DNA of 64,000 nucleotides from Chitinophagales bacterium (GTDB taxonomy: Bacteria > Bacteroidota > Bacteroidia > Chitinophagales > UBA10324): positions 62,001-126,000 of the forward strand of contig JANWWJ010000038.1 of assembly GCA_025056305.1 (NCBI GenBank), written 5' to 3'. A program made the position numbers and the translations under genes. Below the pieces are notes generated by a model that did not search any database, was not told where the DNA came from, and saw nothing but the letters and a program-made list of their open reading frames with translations. Shown here piece by piece: positions 1 through 8,229 of the stretch. The stretch's first letter is position 1; the number at the start of each line of letters is the position of its first letter.

Positions 1-397
1 TGCCCCGAAGCGTGGATCCAATGCGCCGCTCACCCATGTGGCTTTCACTGGAAGCATCCAACAACCGATGGGTGGGCAGAATTAAATGCGCCCGTTCTGA
101 TATGAGTAACTTTCCGTATAAGTCTATGCCGAGGGATTCCAATTGCTGGACTTCCATGGCAAATTGGGCCGGGTCTAACACGACGCCATTACCGATTAAA
201 TTAATGGGACGTTCATGCAAGACACCGGAGGGAATACTGTGCAACACCACCTTGCTGTCACCCATGTAGATGGTGTGACCGGCATTGGGCCCGCCTTGAA
301 AACGTGCGACAATATCATATGAGGGGGCTAGGAAATCCACAATCTTGCCCTTTCCTTCATCACCCCACTGTAATCCCAAAACAACATCAACCGGCAT
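1..397 (-). CDS. purA: Adenylosuccinate synthase, N-terminal part (cut by window edge)
   Basis: Catalyses GTP-dependent joining of IMP and aspartate, the first committed step to AMP, in the cytoplasm. The visible ~132 residues begin MPVDVVLGLQWGDEGKGK, the GTP-binding signature of the family, followed by the RFQGGPNAGHT stretch that holds the catalytic His. The start at 397 is the only ATG that precedes the signature, and it gives the usual short N-terminus. The C-terminal part lies beyond base 1. It is the last visible gene of a minus-strand set (rel, fur-like, STAS, purA), 50 bases after the STAS gene. Identity is certain; only completeness is limited. Confidence 0.96.
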   Translation of the reverse strand, partial: MPVDVVLGLQWGDEGKGKIVDFLAPSYDIVARFQGGPNAGHTIYMGDSKVVLHSIPSGVLHERPINLIGNGVVLDPAQFAMEVQQLESLGIDLYGKLLISERAHLILPTHRLLDASSESHMGERRIGSTLRG

Positions 398-447
398 AAT
401 GCACTATTCCAAACAAAAAATCTGGGCTACCCAATGTCAATCATTCC

Positions 448-786
448 CTATCGCAACATGGCCATAGCTTCAGCCGTACGCTCGGCAATGGGAAACAAAT
501 CAGCAAGTTTGGTGATCTGCAACAAATGGTGTAGCTGTCGGGGCACATTGCATAAGACGAGCTGCCCGTTTCTTTCCATAATTAGATTGCGGCAGTACAC
601 CAAAAGATTCAAACATGAGCTGTTCACAAATTCCAGTCCTTTGAGATCGAAGATGACTTTGGAACTGTTGTGGTCAACAGCCGACTGCAGCCATTGGCGC
701 AGTTCTACAGTATCTTGCTCCTTGAGAATGCGGCCCTCCGGCATCACGATGAGCAAGTTATCGATGCGTTGATTTCGGAAGATCAT
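448..786 (-). CDS. Stand-alone STAS-domain protein (anti-sigma factor antagonist-like)
   Basis: A 112-residue protein made almost entirely of one STAS domain: strand IDNLLIVMPEGRIL, then VIFDLKGLEFVNSSCLNLLVY, then the LVLCNVPRQLHHLLQITKLADLF helix region. In SpoIIAA-type antagonists the phosphorylated Ser sits in a D-S-S-G motif. Here the motif reads N-S-S-C (residues 55-58), so the Ser is kept but the flanking Asp and Gly are changed. No partner kinase or sigma factor is in view. The start at 786 overlaps the 3' end of the fur-like gene by 29 bases; a start at the internal Met15 would remove the first strand. Target and role are unknown. Confidence 0.8.
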   Translation of the reverse strand: MIFRNQRIDNLLIVMPEGRILKEQDTVELRQWLQSAVDHNSSKVIFDLKGLEFVNSSCLNLLVYCRNLIMERNGQLVLCNVPRQLHHLLQITKLADLFPIAERTAEAMAMLR

Positions 787-1270
787 GGAGGAGTGGGTTT
801 GAACTTGACTCGGTGTGTGCGGATTTGCCGTGACAGTCAGAGCAGTAACCGTACAATATTAACGAATGATGGGCAATGCGGAAGTCAAACAACGCACCCA
901 TGCGTGTGGAAATCTGATGAATGCGGGGGTCGCAAAATTCAACAACCTTACGGCAATGAAGACAGATCAGATGGTCGTGCTGTCGGGCGCCATAGGCTCG
1001 TTCATAGCGGGCCTGATGGGGTTCAAATTGATGCCGTAAGGCCAACTCACATTTTACCAACAGATCCAGCGTATTATACACCGTAGCACGGCTGATGGAA
1101 CGCCGCCTCCGTCGCAACAACTGATAAATTTTTTCGGCATCCAGGTGCTCGTTGCTGCGGTACAATGTTTCGAGCACGGCAAAACGTTCAGGTGTGCGCC
1201 GCAGGCGATGGGCTTTCAAGTAATCGTCAAACAAGTGGCGCGCTCGCTGCAGCAACAATTCCTGATTCAT
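758..1270 (-). CDS. Fur-family metal-dependent transcriptional regulator
   Basis: 170 residues with the Fur fold: a winged helix (residues ~15-80, recognition helix around SRATVYNTLDLL) and a metal-binding dimerisation domain. HDHLICLHC (H98, H100, C103, C106) and the later CSDC pair (C143, C146) give the sensor His ligands and the two CxxC structural zinc sites. The family includes Fur, PerR and Zur, and the sequence alone does not decide between them. The ATG overlaps the rel stop as ATGA, so the two are almost certainly co-translated. The tail after residue ~150 is polar and probably disordered. Confidence 0.9.
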   Translation of the reverse strand: MNQELLLQRARHLFDDYLKAHRLRRTPERFAVLETLYRSNEHLDAEKIYQLLRRRRRSISRATVYNTLDLLVKCELALRHQFEPHQARYERAYGARQHDHLICLHCRKVVEFCDPRIHQISTRMGALFDFRIAHHSLILYGYCSDCHGKSAHTESSSNPLLHDLPKSTHR

Positions 1271-3564
1271 CGCGGCAAACCTAAAGTGCCTGCCTGGCCT
1301 GAAAATGAAACCGACTCTGCCATCGTTTCTTGGCCGTCGGTCTGCGGCAATTCTTCTAATCGACTCACTTGCAGGATGCCTTCCAGCATCCGCAACTTTT
1401 CTAACAACTGATTGAGGTGTTCAGTGTCATTAACGAAAACCTTGATGATGCCATGAAACATGCCGTCTTTACTGTCCAGACTTATGGACTGCATGTTCAT
1501 TTTTAAATCGCCGGAAATAATGTTAGTGATTTTGTGTACCACGCCTACGTCATCTAAACCGCTGATGCGGATACCGGTTAGAAAAGCAATTTTATGCTGG
1601 CGGGTCCATTTAGTGCGCACGATGGGATAGCCGTATTTGGAAATAATGTTGATGGCTTTGGGGCAGTTGGTGCGATGGATTTCGACTTCGCGGTTTTTGT
1701 TGATAAATCCGAAAACGTCATCTCCGGGTATGGGTTTGCAACATTGAGCTAAATTGTAATCCACCGAGACGGCATCGTTCCCAAACACCCATAAGTTGGC
1801 ATTCGATAGGAGCTTGTTTTTGATGGCTAGCTCAATATCAGCTGTAGTTTTTTCGCGGGGTTTGCTGACCAGGCGGTCGCCTTTAACCTCAAAATCGTCG
1901 ATAGAGCTAAGCTTAAAATTGCCAATACCGATGCTGTAGAACAGCTCGTCGGCGGAGGCGATGCCGTAATGATCCAACACGGGCTGCAAGTTTGCGGGAG
2001 TAAATGAAAGGTTTTTGCGTTTGAAAATTTGCTCCAAAGCATTGCGGCCAATGTTTATGATGCGCCGGCGCTCACTGTTCAGAAAAGCTTTGATGACCGA
2101 TTTGGCTTTGGCCGTAACCACCAGTTGCAACCATTCTTCGGTGGGCTTTTGTTTTTTCGAGGTCAGCACTTCGATTTGGTCGCCGTTTTGCAGGCGGTAG
2201 CTGATGGGCTCGATTCGGTGATTGACCTTTGCACCAATGCAACTTTTTCCCAAGTCGCTATGGATTTCAAATGCAAAATCAAGGACAGTGGACCCCTGGG
2301 GCATGACCTTCAAATCTCCTTTGGGAGTGAATACATAAATTTCTTCGTCAAATAAGTTTAGCTTGAAGTCATCAATGAAATCGAGTGTGTTGGTTTCGGG
2401 ATTTTCCAAAACCTCACGGATGCGGTGCAACCACTCGTCAATTCGGCTGTCTGCCCGGTAATATTCATTGCCTTTATACAGGAAGTGGGCGGCATAACCT
2501 TTTTCTGCAATGGCATCCATGCGTTCACTGCGAATTTGTATTTCGACCCAGCGGCCATCGTGGCTCATGACGGTGGTATGCAGCGCTTCATAACCGTTGG
2601 CTTTAGGGGTAGATATCCAGTCACGCAGCCGATCGGGATTTGGCCGATAGATTTCGCTGACGATCGAGTAAACTTTCCAACAGTCTGATTTTTCGGTCTG
2701 GGGTGGGCTGTCCACGATTATACGTATGGCAAACTTGTCGTAAACTTCTTCGAAGGGAATACCTTGGGCTTTCATCTTGCGCCAAATCGAAGCCAGCGAT
2801 TTAAGCCGCCCAAAAACTCTGGTCTTCAGTCCGGCACGGTCCAGCTGTTCCTTGATAGGCTGGATAAATTCTTGAATGAATTTTTCCCGCTCTTCACGCG
2901 ATTCGCGGATTTTACGCTCGAGCATGCGGTATACCTTGGGTTCACTGATCTTTAAGACCAGATCCTCCAGTTCAGTCTTGATTTGGTTGAGTCCCAGGCG
3001 ATGAGCCAAGGGAATGTACAAGTAAGAAGTTTCAGTAGCAGTTTTTAGTTGTTTGGAGCGAGGCATGTGATCCATGGTGCGCAGGTTGTGAAGCCGGTCG
3101 GCCAATTTGATCAGCACTACGCGCACATCTTTAGACAAGGTAAGCATGATTTTGCGGATATTTTCGGCCTGGATATTTCCGCGTTTGTCAAAAATGGCCG
3201 AGATTTTAGTCAAGCCATCAATAATTTCGGCCACCGGCTTTCCGAACTCCCGTTCAATATCCTGTAGGGTTACTTCGGTATCTTCGACGGTATCGTGCAG
3301 CAGGGCGCAGATTACGCCAATGGTGCCCAAGCCGATTTCGCTGGCTACCAGCTTGGCTACGGCCAAAGGGTGCAGGATGTAAGGCTCTCCTGATTTGCGG
3401 CGCATGTTGCGGTGGGCATCGTAGGCAATCTCGAAAGCTAAGCGGATAAGACGGCGGTCGCCCTTTTGGAGCTGAGGACGCATGGCTTTGAGTAACTCTC
3501 GATATTGGGTGAGGATCACTTTTTTTTCAGCTTCGGTGATGCGTGCGGTCGGGTGTACTGTCAT
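1267..3564 (-). CDS. rel: Bifunctional (p)ppGpp synthetase/hydrolase, Rel/SpoT type
   Basis: Makes and degrades the alarmone (p)ppGpp. The 765 residues show the full long-RSH order: HD hydrolase domain (H65 in YILHP, H90-D91 in LLHDTVEDTE), synthetase domain (ISTPKANGYEALHTTVM), TGS domain (VFTPKGDLKVMPQGSTVLDF), a helical and zinc-finger-like region (QCCKPIPGD) and a C-terminal ACT domain. An intact HDxxED motif indicates active hydrolase, as expected for a phylum that often has a single bifunctional enzyme. It leads the minus-strand set and overlaps the next gene by 4 bases. No clear -7 box was seen upstream of 3564. Confidence 0.95.
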   Translation of the reverse strand: MTVHPTARITEAEKKVILTQYRELLKAMRPQLQKGDRRLIRLAFEIAYDAHRNMRRKSGEPYILHPLAVAKLVASEIGLGTIGVICALLHDTVEDTEVTLQDIEREFGKPVAEIIDGLTKISAIFDKRGNIQAENIRKIMLTLSKDVRVVLIKLADRLHNLRTMDHMPRSKQLKTATETSYLYIPLAHRLGLNQIKTELEDLVLKISEPKVYRMLERKIRESREEREKFIQEFIQPIKEQLDRAGLKTRVFGRLKSLASIWRKMKAQGIPFEEVYDKFAIRIIVDSPPQTEKSDCWKVYSIVSEIYRPNPDRLRDWISTPKANGYEALHTTVMSHDGRWVEIQIRSERMDAIAEKGYAAHFLYKGNEYYRADSRIDEWLHRIREVLENPETNTLDFIDDFKLNLFDEEIYVFTPKGDLKVMPQGSTVLDFAFEIHSDLGKSCIGAKVNHRIEPISYRLQNGDQIEVLTSKKQKPTEEWLQLVVTAKAKSVIKAFLNSERRRIINIGRNALEQIFKRKNLSFTPANLQPVLDHYGIASADELFYSIGIGNFKLSSIDDFEVKGDRLVSKPREKTTADIELAIKNKLLSNANLWVFGNDAVSVDYNLAQCCKPIPGDDVFGFINKNREVEIHRTNCPKAINIISKYGYPIVRTKWTRQHKIAFLTGIRISGLDDVGVVHKITNIISGDLKMNMQSISLDSKDGMFHGIIKVFVNDTEHLNQLLEKLRMLEGILQVSRLEELPQTDGQETMAESVSFSGQAGTLGLPR

Positions 3565-3666
3565 GCCTCGCTCAGGGTTATGTGCTTGACCTTAAAGGCG
3601 ATTGGAAGTCTTACCCATTTTACCAGAGAAGCAGCATCTGTAAATATGAGGTGACGCTGGTCGGTA

Positions 3667-3697
3667 TTTGAAAACTATTTTTATTCATGTTAATTTG
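3667..3697 (+). promoter_or_regulatory. Putative promoter of the response-regulator gene
   Basis: TTTG (3667-3670), a 19-base spacer, then TTAATTTG (3690-3697). This is one mismatch from the Bacteroidota -7 consensus TAnnTTTG, with correct spacing. It makes a GTG start at 3697 impossible and favours an ATG further downstream. Confidence 0.5.
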
Positions 3698-3729
3698 TGC
3701 AAGGAAAAATGCAGCTAACTTCAACACAT

Positions 3730-4377
3730 ATGGTTAATACAAAAATAAGCATTATCATAGCTGACGATCATCGTATTTTTTTAGAAGGACTCAAGCGTCT
3801 AATTCAAAACGATTCCCTAAAGCTGGTAGGCACAGCTTCAAACGGAGCTGAACTCATGGCTTTGTTAGCCAAGGAGCAGGCTGATGTGGTCATTTTGGAT
3901 CTGAACTTGCCGGACGAAAGCGGTATTCAGTTGACCCGGAAAATTGTCCGCAAATATCCAAAGGCCAAAGTGCTTGGTTTAACCATGGTTGAAGACGGTA
4001 AACAAATAGCAGCTATGATGAAAGCGGGAGCCAGTGGCTATGTCTTAAAAAGCTCGAGCTCTGCAGAATTATTGGATGCGATCTATCGGGTCTATAAGGG
4101 GGAACGCTATTTAAGCAGTGAAGCTTCATTACGCTTACTGGAAAGCAAGCAGAACGAGAAAAAAGAAAAGGCGGTTGCGGATGTTCCGCTCACCAGGCGG
4201 GAGCAGGAGGTCTTGCGGCTTATAGCCAAAGAAATGACCTGTGCAGAAATAGCGCGGGCACTTAACAACAGCCCCATGACCATCATCACCCACAGAAAGA
4301 ACATTTTGCGCAAGCTGGGGGTCAAGAACACAGCAGGCCTGATTCGTTATGCATACAAGTTCGGGCTAGCGGATTAA
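3730..4377 (+). CDS. NarL/FixJ-type response regulator (orphan)
   Basis: Two-domain regulator of about 215 residues: a receiver domain (acidic pair in IIIADDHRIF, phospho-acceptor D57 in VVILDLNLP, conserved Lys in YVLKSS) and a LuxR-type helix-turn-helix (LTRREQEVLRLIAKEMT... through LRKLGVKNTAGLIRYA). No histidine kinase is adjacent, so its input is unknown. I chose the ATG at 3730 because the putative -7 box ends at 3697. An in-frame ATG at 3709 (7 residues more) is also possible but would leave a leader of only a few bases. Confidence 0.88.
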   Translation: MVNTKISIIIADDHRIFLEGLKRLIQNDSLKLVGTASNGAELMALLAKEQADVVILDLNLPDESGIQLTRKIVRKYPKAKVLGLTMVEDGKQIAAMMKAGASGYVLKSSSSAELLDAIYRVYKGERYLSSEASLRLLESKQNEKKEKAVADVPLTRREQEVLRLIAKEMTCAEIARALNNSPMTIITHRKNILRKLGVKNTAGLIRYAYKFGLAD

Positions 4378-4396
4378 AAAAATTTTTTTACCCCTA

Positions 4397-4427
4397 TTTG
4401 GGTAATTATTTTGGTTACCTATTTTTG
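4397..4427 (+). promoter_or_regulatory. Promoter of the putative small RNA
   Basis: TTTG (4397-4400), a 19-base spacer, and TATTTTTG (4420-4427). This is a full match to the Bacteroidota pair TTTG / TAnnTTTG. The expected transcription start, a few bases downstream, falls at or next to the first base of the RNA's closing stem (4437). Confidence 0.7.
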
Positions 4428-4436
4428 GGTACTGAT

Positions 4437-4546
4437 AGGCTGTGGAGTCGCCATCGTAAGCGGAAAGTTTTTTGGTGTTTTTACTTTCCGGACTTGTCCC
4501 AACTCACGTTTCCCCTCAAAGCGATGCCTCCACAGCCTCTTTTTTT
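4437..4546 (+). ncRNA. Putative ~105-nt structured small RNA with its own promoter and terminator
   Basis: No protein gene fits here. The 5' end AGGCTGTGGAG (4437-4447) is a perfect 11-base complement of CTCCACAGCCT (4528-4538). The stem continues after a small internal loop with CATCG (4452-4456) against CGATG (4522-4526). Inside it is a perfect 8-base-pair hairpin, CGGAAAGT (4461-4468) with ACTTTCCG (4483-4490). Seven T's (4540-4546) follow the closing stem, so the stem doubles as an intrinsic terminator. A well-formed promoter sits just upstream. It lacks the conserved 4.5S/SRP core and is short for 6S or tmRNA, so I do not assign a family. What is seen: promoter, stems and T-run. Inferred: that they define one RNA. 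Confidence 0.65.
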
Positions 4547-4572
4547 CTAAAAGCTGATGTAAGAGTGCTTCG

Positions 4573-4580
4573 TACTTTTG
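4573..4580 (+). promoter_or_regulatory. -7 promoter box for tRNA-Leu
   Basis: TACTTTTG matches TAnnTTTG exactly and lies 29 bases before the tRNA. No good TTTG is seen at the upstream position. A small hairpin, CAGCC-GTA-GGCTG (4586-4598), occupies the leader. Confidence 0.5.
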
Positions 4581-4608
4581 CCTAACAGCCGTAGGCTGAA
4601 CGGGCTTT

Positions 4609-4690
4609 GCGGATATGGCGTAATTGGCAGCCGCGCAAGACTTAGGATCTTGTGCCGAAAGGCGTGGGGGTTCGAATCCCTCTATCCGCA
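4609..4690 (+). tRNA. tRNA-Leu (anticodon TAG)
   Basis: Acceptor stem GCGGATA (4609-4615) pairs with TATCCGC (4683-4689). The anticodon arm is CAAGA-CTTAGGA-TCTTG with anticodon TAG at 4643-4645, reading CUA. A long variable arm (around GCCGAAAGGC) identifies a class II tRNA, and the T loop is GTTCGAATC. CCA is not encoded after the discriminator A at 4690. Confidence 0.97.
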
Positions 4691-4771
4691 CAACCCAAGG
4701 CTGGTCCTTTCCACCTATGGGTGTAGCCCGGTTCAGGGGCATGATCATCTGGTTAATCTAAATCAGCAGGA

Positions 4772-6121
4772 GTGCGCATCACGCATCAGCCTTTGGGTGC
4801 CCATCACCTTAAACTTACGGTGTGGATTGACCCGCCCGATTATCTGCCCAAAGTGGAAAATGAGCTTCGCTCGCTCAGCAAGAAGATTTCGGTGCCGGGT
4901 TTTCGTCCTGGGAAAGTGCCTGTGGCAATCACTCGAAAGTTGTATGGAAACAGCGTGTTGGTGGAAACCCTAAATCGGTTGGTTTCGGAGCAGATTTCCG
5001 CATTTTTAAAACATCAGCAGCTCGATGTTTTTGGAGAGCCATTGCCGTTAAACAACGGTGAGCAGGCCATAAACATCGAGGCGCCGATAGCTTATGTTTT
5101 TGATTTCGAAATAGGGCTGCGGCCTTCGATGCAATTGCCTGATCCGGGTCAAGCCACTTTTGTGCGTAAGCACATCCAGATCACACAAGCTATGGTTGAC
5201 CGCGAGGTAGAACGCTTGCGCCAGCGCTACGGCCGTCGCATTCGTCCTGACCAGGCAGAGCCTACTGATGTGCTGGTCGGCATTTTCGAAGAGTTGGATG
5301 ACAGCAGTCAACCTCGTCCCGATGGGGTGCGGTCGTCTGCTTCGTTTCGGTTGCAAGACGTCAAAGATCCTCAGCTTGCCCAAAGCCTGGCAGCTCTTCA
5401 GGTCAATGAAAGTGTGACGCTGTATTTGCCCTCTGCTTTTGGAGCCGATAGAGAATTTTTGCTGCATCGTTTGCTGCAGTTGGACCACGAACAGGAAGCG
5501 GTGCTTGAACGGCCTTTTCGATTTACTCTGTCTGACCTGATTCGTATAGAAAAGGCTGAACTGAATCAAGATTTCTTTGATCGGGTGTTTGGACAGGGGC
5601 GGGTCACCTCCATAGAACAGATGCGGGAATTGCTGCGGGCCGATTTGGAAAAAGATTTTGCGGAAACCACACAGAGCCGGCTTCAGGCCGATGTTCGTGA
5701 CTTTCTAATTGAACACACCGGTATGGAGTTGCCTGAAGCCTACATACGCCGGTTGCTCAACGAGCGTCGTCAAGCCGAAGAACCTGCCTTGAGCGACGAA
5801 CACTTTGCCGTAGCCCTGCGTCAGGTTAAATGGGAATTCATCATGTCGGAGTTGGCGCACCGTCATCAATTGCAGGTGAGCGAAGACGAGTTGCAGCTGG
5901 AAGCGCGCCGCGAGGTACTGCAATACCTGGGCATACCGGCAGATTATTTTGTTTCCGAGCCTGAACGTCTGCAGCGACTGATTGATTCTGTCTTGTCCAG
6001 AAAAGAAACCCGCCAGCGCCTGCACACGCGTTGCCTGAATCGAAAAGTGATTGAATGGTTTTTACAGCAAGCCTCCGTTGCCGATCAGCTCGTAGCTGAA
6101 GAAGAATTTTTTTATCATTGA
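4772..6121 (+). CDS. tig: Trigger factor (ribosome-associated chaperone)
   Basis: Binds the ribosomal exit tunnel and shields nascent chains. The 449 residues begin with the ribosome-binding domain containing VPGFRPGKVP, close to the family's GFRxGxxP tail motif. A divergent central PPIase-like region (TDVLVGIFEEL onwards) and a long helical substrate-binding domain follow. An in-frame stop at 4754 leaves the GTG at 4772 as the only normal start codon; AGGAG directly abuts it, with no usual spacing. Upstream is tRNA-Leu, downstream clpP and clpX, an order known for folding/proteolysis genes in many bacteria. The N-terminus is well conserved; the rest is divergent, as usual for Bacteroidota. 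Confidence 0.93.
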   Translation: MRITHQPLGAHHLKLTVWIDPPDYLPKVENELRSLSKKISVPGFRPGKVPVAITRKLYGNSVLVETLNRLVSEQISAFLKHQQLDVFGEPLPLNNGEQAINIEAPIAYVFDFEIGLRPSMQLPDPGQATFVRKHIQITQAMVDREVERLRQRYGRRIRPDQAEPTDVLVGIFEELDDSSQPRPDGVRSSASFRLQDVKDPQLAQSLAALQVNESVTLYLPSAFGADREFLLHRLLQLDHEQEAVLERPFRFTLSDLIRIEKAELNQDFFDRVFGQGRVTSIEQMRELLRADLEKDFAETTQSRLQADVRDFLIEHTGMELPEAYIRRLLNERRQAEEPALSDEHFAVALRQVKWEFIMSELAHRHQLQVSEDELQLEARREVLQYLGIPADYFVSEPERLQRLIDSVLSRKETRQRLHTRCLNRKVIEWFLQQASVADQLVAEEEFFYH

Positions 6122-6139
6122 TTGACAAATCCAACAGCC

Positions 6140-6838
6140 ATGAACGAATCCGAATTTGTCAAATATGCCACCCTGCACCGTGGTTTGAGCCGCATGCATT
6201 TGGAACATTACATGCAGCGGTCAGTCCGCTCGCTCACCCCCTATATTATTGAAGAGCGGCCCCTGAACGTTGCCCAGCTGGATGTGTTTTCACGTCTGAT
6301 GATGGACCGCATCATTTTTTTGGGTGACCCCATCACCGACTATGTTGCTAATGTCGTACAAGCCCAGCTGCTGTTTTTGGAATCGGTCGACGCCCGACGT
6401 GATATTCAAATCTACATCAACAGCCCCGGCGGCTCGGTATACGCCGGGCTGGGCATTTACGACACCATGCAGTATGTGTATCCGGACCTGTCGGTCATTT
6501 GTACCGGGATGGCAGCATCTATGGCTGCTATACTGCTGTGTTCGGGCACCAAGGGCAAGCGATACGCATTGCGGCATGCCCGTGTCATGATCCATCAGCC
6601 TATGGGTGGCGCTGAAGGACAGGCCAGTGATATAGAAATTGTCGCCCGCGAAATTGTCCGTATGAAAAAAGAATTATACGAAATTATTGCCCACCATACA
6701 GGCCAACCCTACGAAAAGGTGGAAAAAGACGGTGACCGTGATTTCTGGATGATGGCCGATGAAGCCAAAGCGTACGGTATGATCGATGAAGTGTTGGTAC
6801 GAAATAAAGACCGCAAGAGCGATGGCGATAAAAAATAG
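6140..6838 (+). CDS. clpP: ATP-dependent Clp protease proteolytic subunit
   Basis: Serine peptidase that forms the tetradecameric barrel fed by ClpX. The 232 residues carry the catalytic triad: Ser127 in GMAASMAA, His152 in MIHQPMGG and Asp201 in DGDRDFWMM. The INSPGGSVYAG oxyanion-side loop is intact. The ATG at 6140 is chosen because MNESEFVKYA gives a normal short propeptide-like N-terminus; an upstream TTG at 6122 is unlikely. It lies 18 bases after tig, so co-transcription is likely, and clpX follows after 143 bases. Confidence 0.97.
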   Translation: MNESEFVKYATLHRGLSRMHLEHYMQRSVRSLTPYIIEERPLNVAQLDVFSRLMMDRIIFLGDPITDYVANVVQAQLLFLESVDARRDIQIYINSPGGSVYAGLGIYDTMQYVYPDLSVICTGMAASMAAILLCSGTKGKRYALRHARVMIHQPMGGAEGQASDIEIVAREIVRMKKELYEIIAHHTGQPYEKVEKDGDRDFWMMADEAKAYGMIDEVLVRNKDRKSDGDKK

Positions 6839-6855
6839 GTCTTGACGCATTGACG

Positions 6856-6863
6856 TAATTTTG
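6856..6863 (+). promoter_or_regulatory. -7 promoter box upstream of clpX
   Basis: TAATTTTG matches TAnnTTTG exactly and would give a leader of roughly 115 bases. The leader contains a short hairpin, CCTTC-AATCG-GAAGG, just before the gene. No correctly spaced upstream TTTG is seen, so confidence is moderate. Confidence 0.4.
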
Positions 6864-6981
6864 GGCCAATCCTGACCACGAGGGTTGATATCTAACCTTA
6901 GGCTGTTGTGGAACTTCGGAGCTGCTGGATAAGTTTACCTGTGTCCTTCAATCGGAAGGTTGGGCAATTAAGTTCAGGCCA

Positions 6982-8214
6982 ATGAAGAAGAATTTCGAGC
7001 GTTGCTCTTTCTGCGGCAAAAAGAAAGAGGAGGCGTTCATTTTAATCTCCGGACAGGATGCCTACATCTGCGAACACTGTGTCGATCAAGCGCGGGCCAT
7101 CATTGATGAAGAATTGGGCAACCGGCGGCCCAATACGCCTCGCTTGATTCAGCCGGCATATAAGACCCCTGCCGAGATCAAAGCTTATCTGGACCAGTAC
7201 GTCATAGGTCAAGAGGAAGCCAAGAAAGTTCTCTCGGTAGCCGTGTATAACCACTACAAGCGGCTCAATTATGCGGTAAAGGATGATGTAGAGATCGAAA
7301 AGAGTAACATCTTGATGGTGGGTGACACCGGCACGGGTAAAACCTTGTTGGCGCGCACGATTGCGCGATTTCTCAATGTGCCCTTCACCATCGTAGATGC
7401 AACGGTGTTTACCGAAGCGGGTTACGTAGGCGAAGATGTGGAAAGCATTTTGTCGCGCCTGCTTCAGGCATGTGATTACAACGTTAAGGCCGCCGAGCAA
7501 GGCATCGTTTACATCGATGAAATAGACAAGATTGCACGAAAAAACGATAATCCCTCCATTACCCGCGATGTCAGTGGGGAAGGAGTGCAACAAGCTTTGC
7601 TGAAATTACTTGAGGGCACTGACGTGCTGGTACCTCCCTACGGTGGGCGCAAGCATCCGGAGCAAAAAATGGTAAAGGTCAACACCACGCACATCTTGTT
7701 TATCTGTGGAGGCTCTTTCGAGGGATTGGACCGCATTATCTCACGCCGGCTCAACGCCAACGTTATTGGCTTCCGCTCCGATTCCGTCCGCGATAAGGAG
7801 GACCGCCACTCAACCATTCGGTATGTAACGCCGCACGATGTGCGTGCTTTTGGACTCATACCCGAACTGGTGGGGCGACTTCCGGTAATTACCTATTTGG
7901 AACCGCTGGACCGGGAAGCTCTTCGCACCATTCTTACCGAACCGAAGAATGCATTGATCAAACAGTACCGACGGCTGTTCGAACTGGAAGGCGTCAAGCT
8001 CACCTTTGAACCGCAAGCCATTGAATTCATCGTGGACAAAGCACTCGAGTACAAGTTGGGCGCTCGTGGATTGAGATCCATCTGTGAAGCCATCATGACG
8101 GATATCATGTTTGAGCTGCCTTCGCGTCGGGACGTCAAACATTTTATCGTAACAGAAGAAATGTGTCGCGAAAAATTAGCCAAGTCCAAGTTGGCCCTGC
8201 TTAAAGTCGCCTGA
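6982..8214 (+). CDS. clpX: ClpX, AAA+ unfoldase of the Clp protease
   Basis: Recognises, unfolds and threads substrates into ClpP. The 410 residues contain the N-terminal C4 zinc domain (C8, C11, C30, C33), Walker A GDTGTGKT (114-121), Walker [12 protein letters not shown], the pore loop GYVGEDVE and a sensor-2 region GARGLRS. The length is normal. It follows clpP after 143 bases that carry a -7-like box, so it can be transcribed with clpP or alone. The cupin gene begins 15 bases after its stop. Confidence 0.98.
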   Translation: MKKNFERCSFCGKKKEEAFILISGQDAYICEHCVDQARAIIDEELGNRRPNTPRLIQPAYKTPAEIKAYLDQYVIGQEEAKKVLSVAVYNHYKRLNYAVKDDVEIEKSNILMVGDTGTGKTLLARTIARFLNVPFTIVDATVFTEAGYVGEDVESILSRLLQACDYNVKAAEQGIVYIDEIDKIARKNDNPSITRDVSGEGVQQALLKLLEGTDVLVPPYGGRKHPEQKMVKVNTTHILFICGGSFEGLDRIISRRLNANVIGFRSDSVRDKEDRHSTIRYVTPHDVRAFGLIPELVGRLPVITYLEPLDREALRTILTEPKNALIKQYRRLFELEGVKLTFEPQAIEFIVDKALEYKLGARGLRSICEAIMTDIMFELPSRRDVKHFIVTEEMCREKLAKSKLALLKVA

Positions 8215-8229
8215 TTTAAAACACCCGTT

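Noticed and set aside
4375-4391. A-run/T-run after the response regulator as a terminator
   Set aside because: It is a self-complementary A7T7 stretch with no loop or GC stem, so not a credible intrinsic terminator.
4437-4546. 4.5S (SRP) RNA identity for the small RNA candidate
   Set aside because: The conserved GGUCAGG...GGAAGCAG-type core is absent; the GGAAA here sits in a stem, not the SRP tetraloop context.
4419-4748. A minus-strand open frame of 109 codons across the RNA candidate and tRNA-Leu
   Set aside because: It runs antisense through a certain tRNA gene and through the paired stems; no protein motif is visible.
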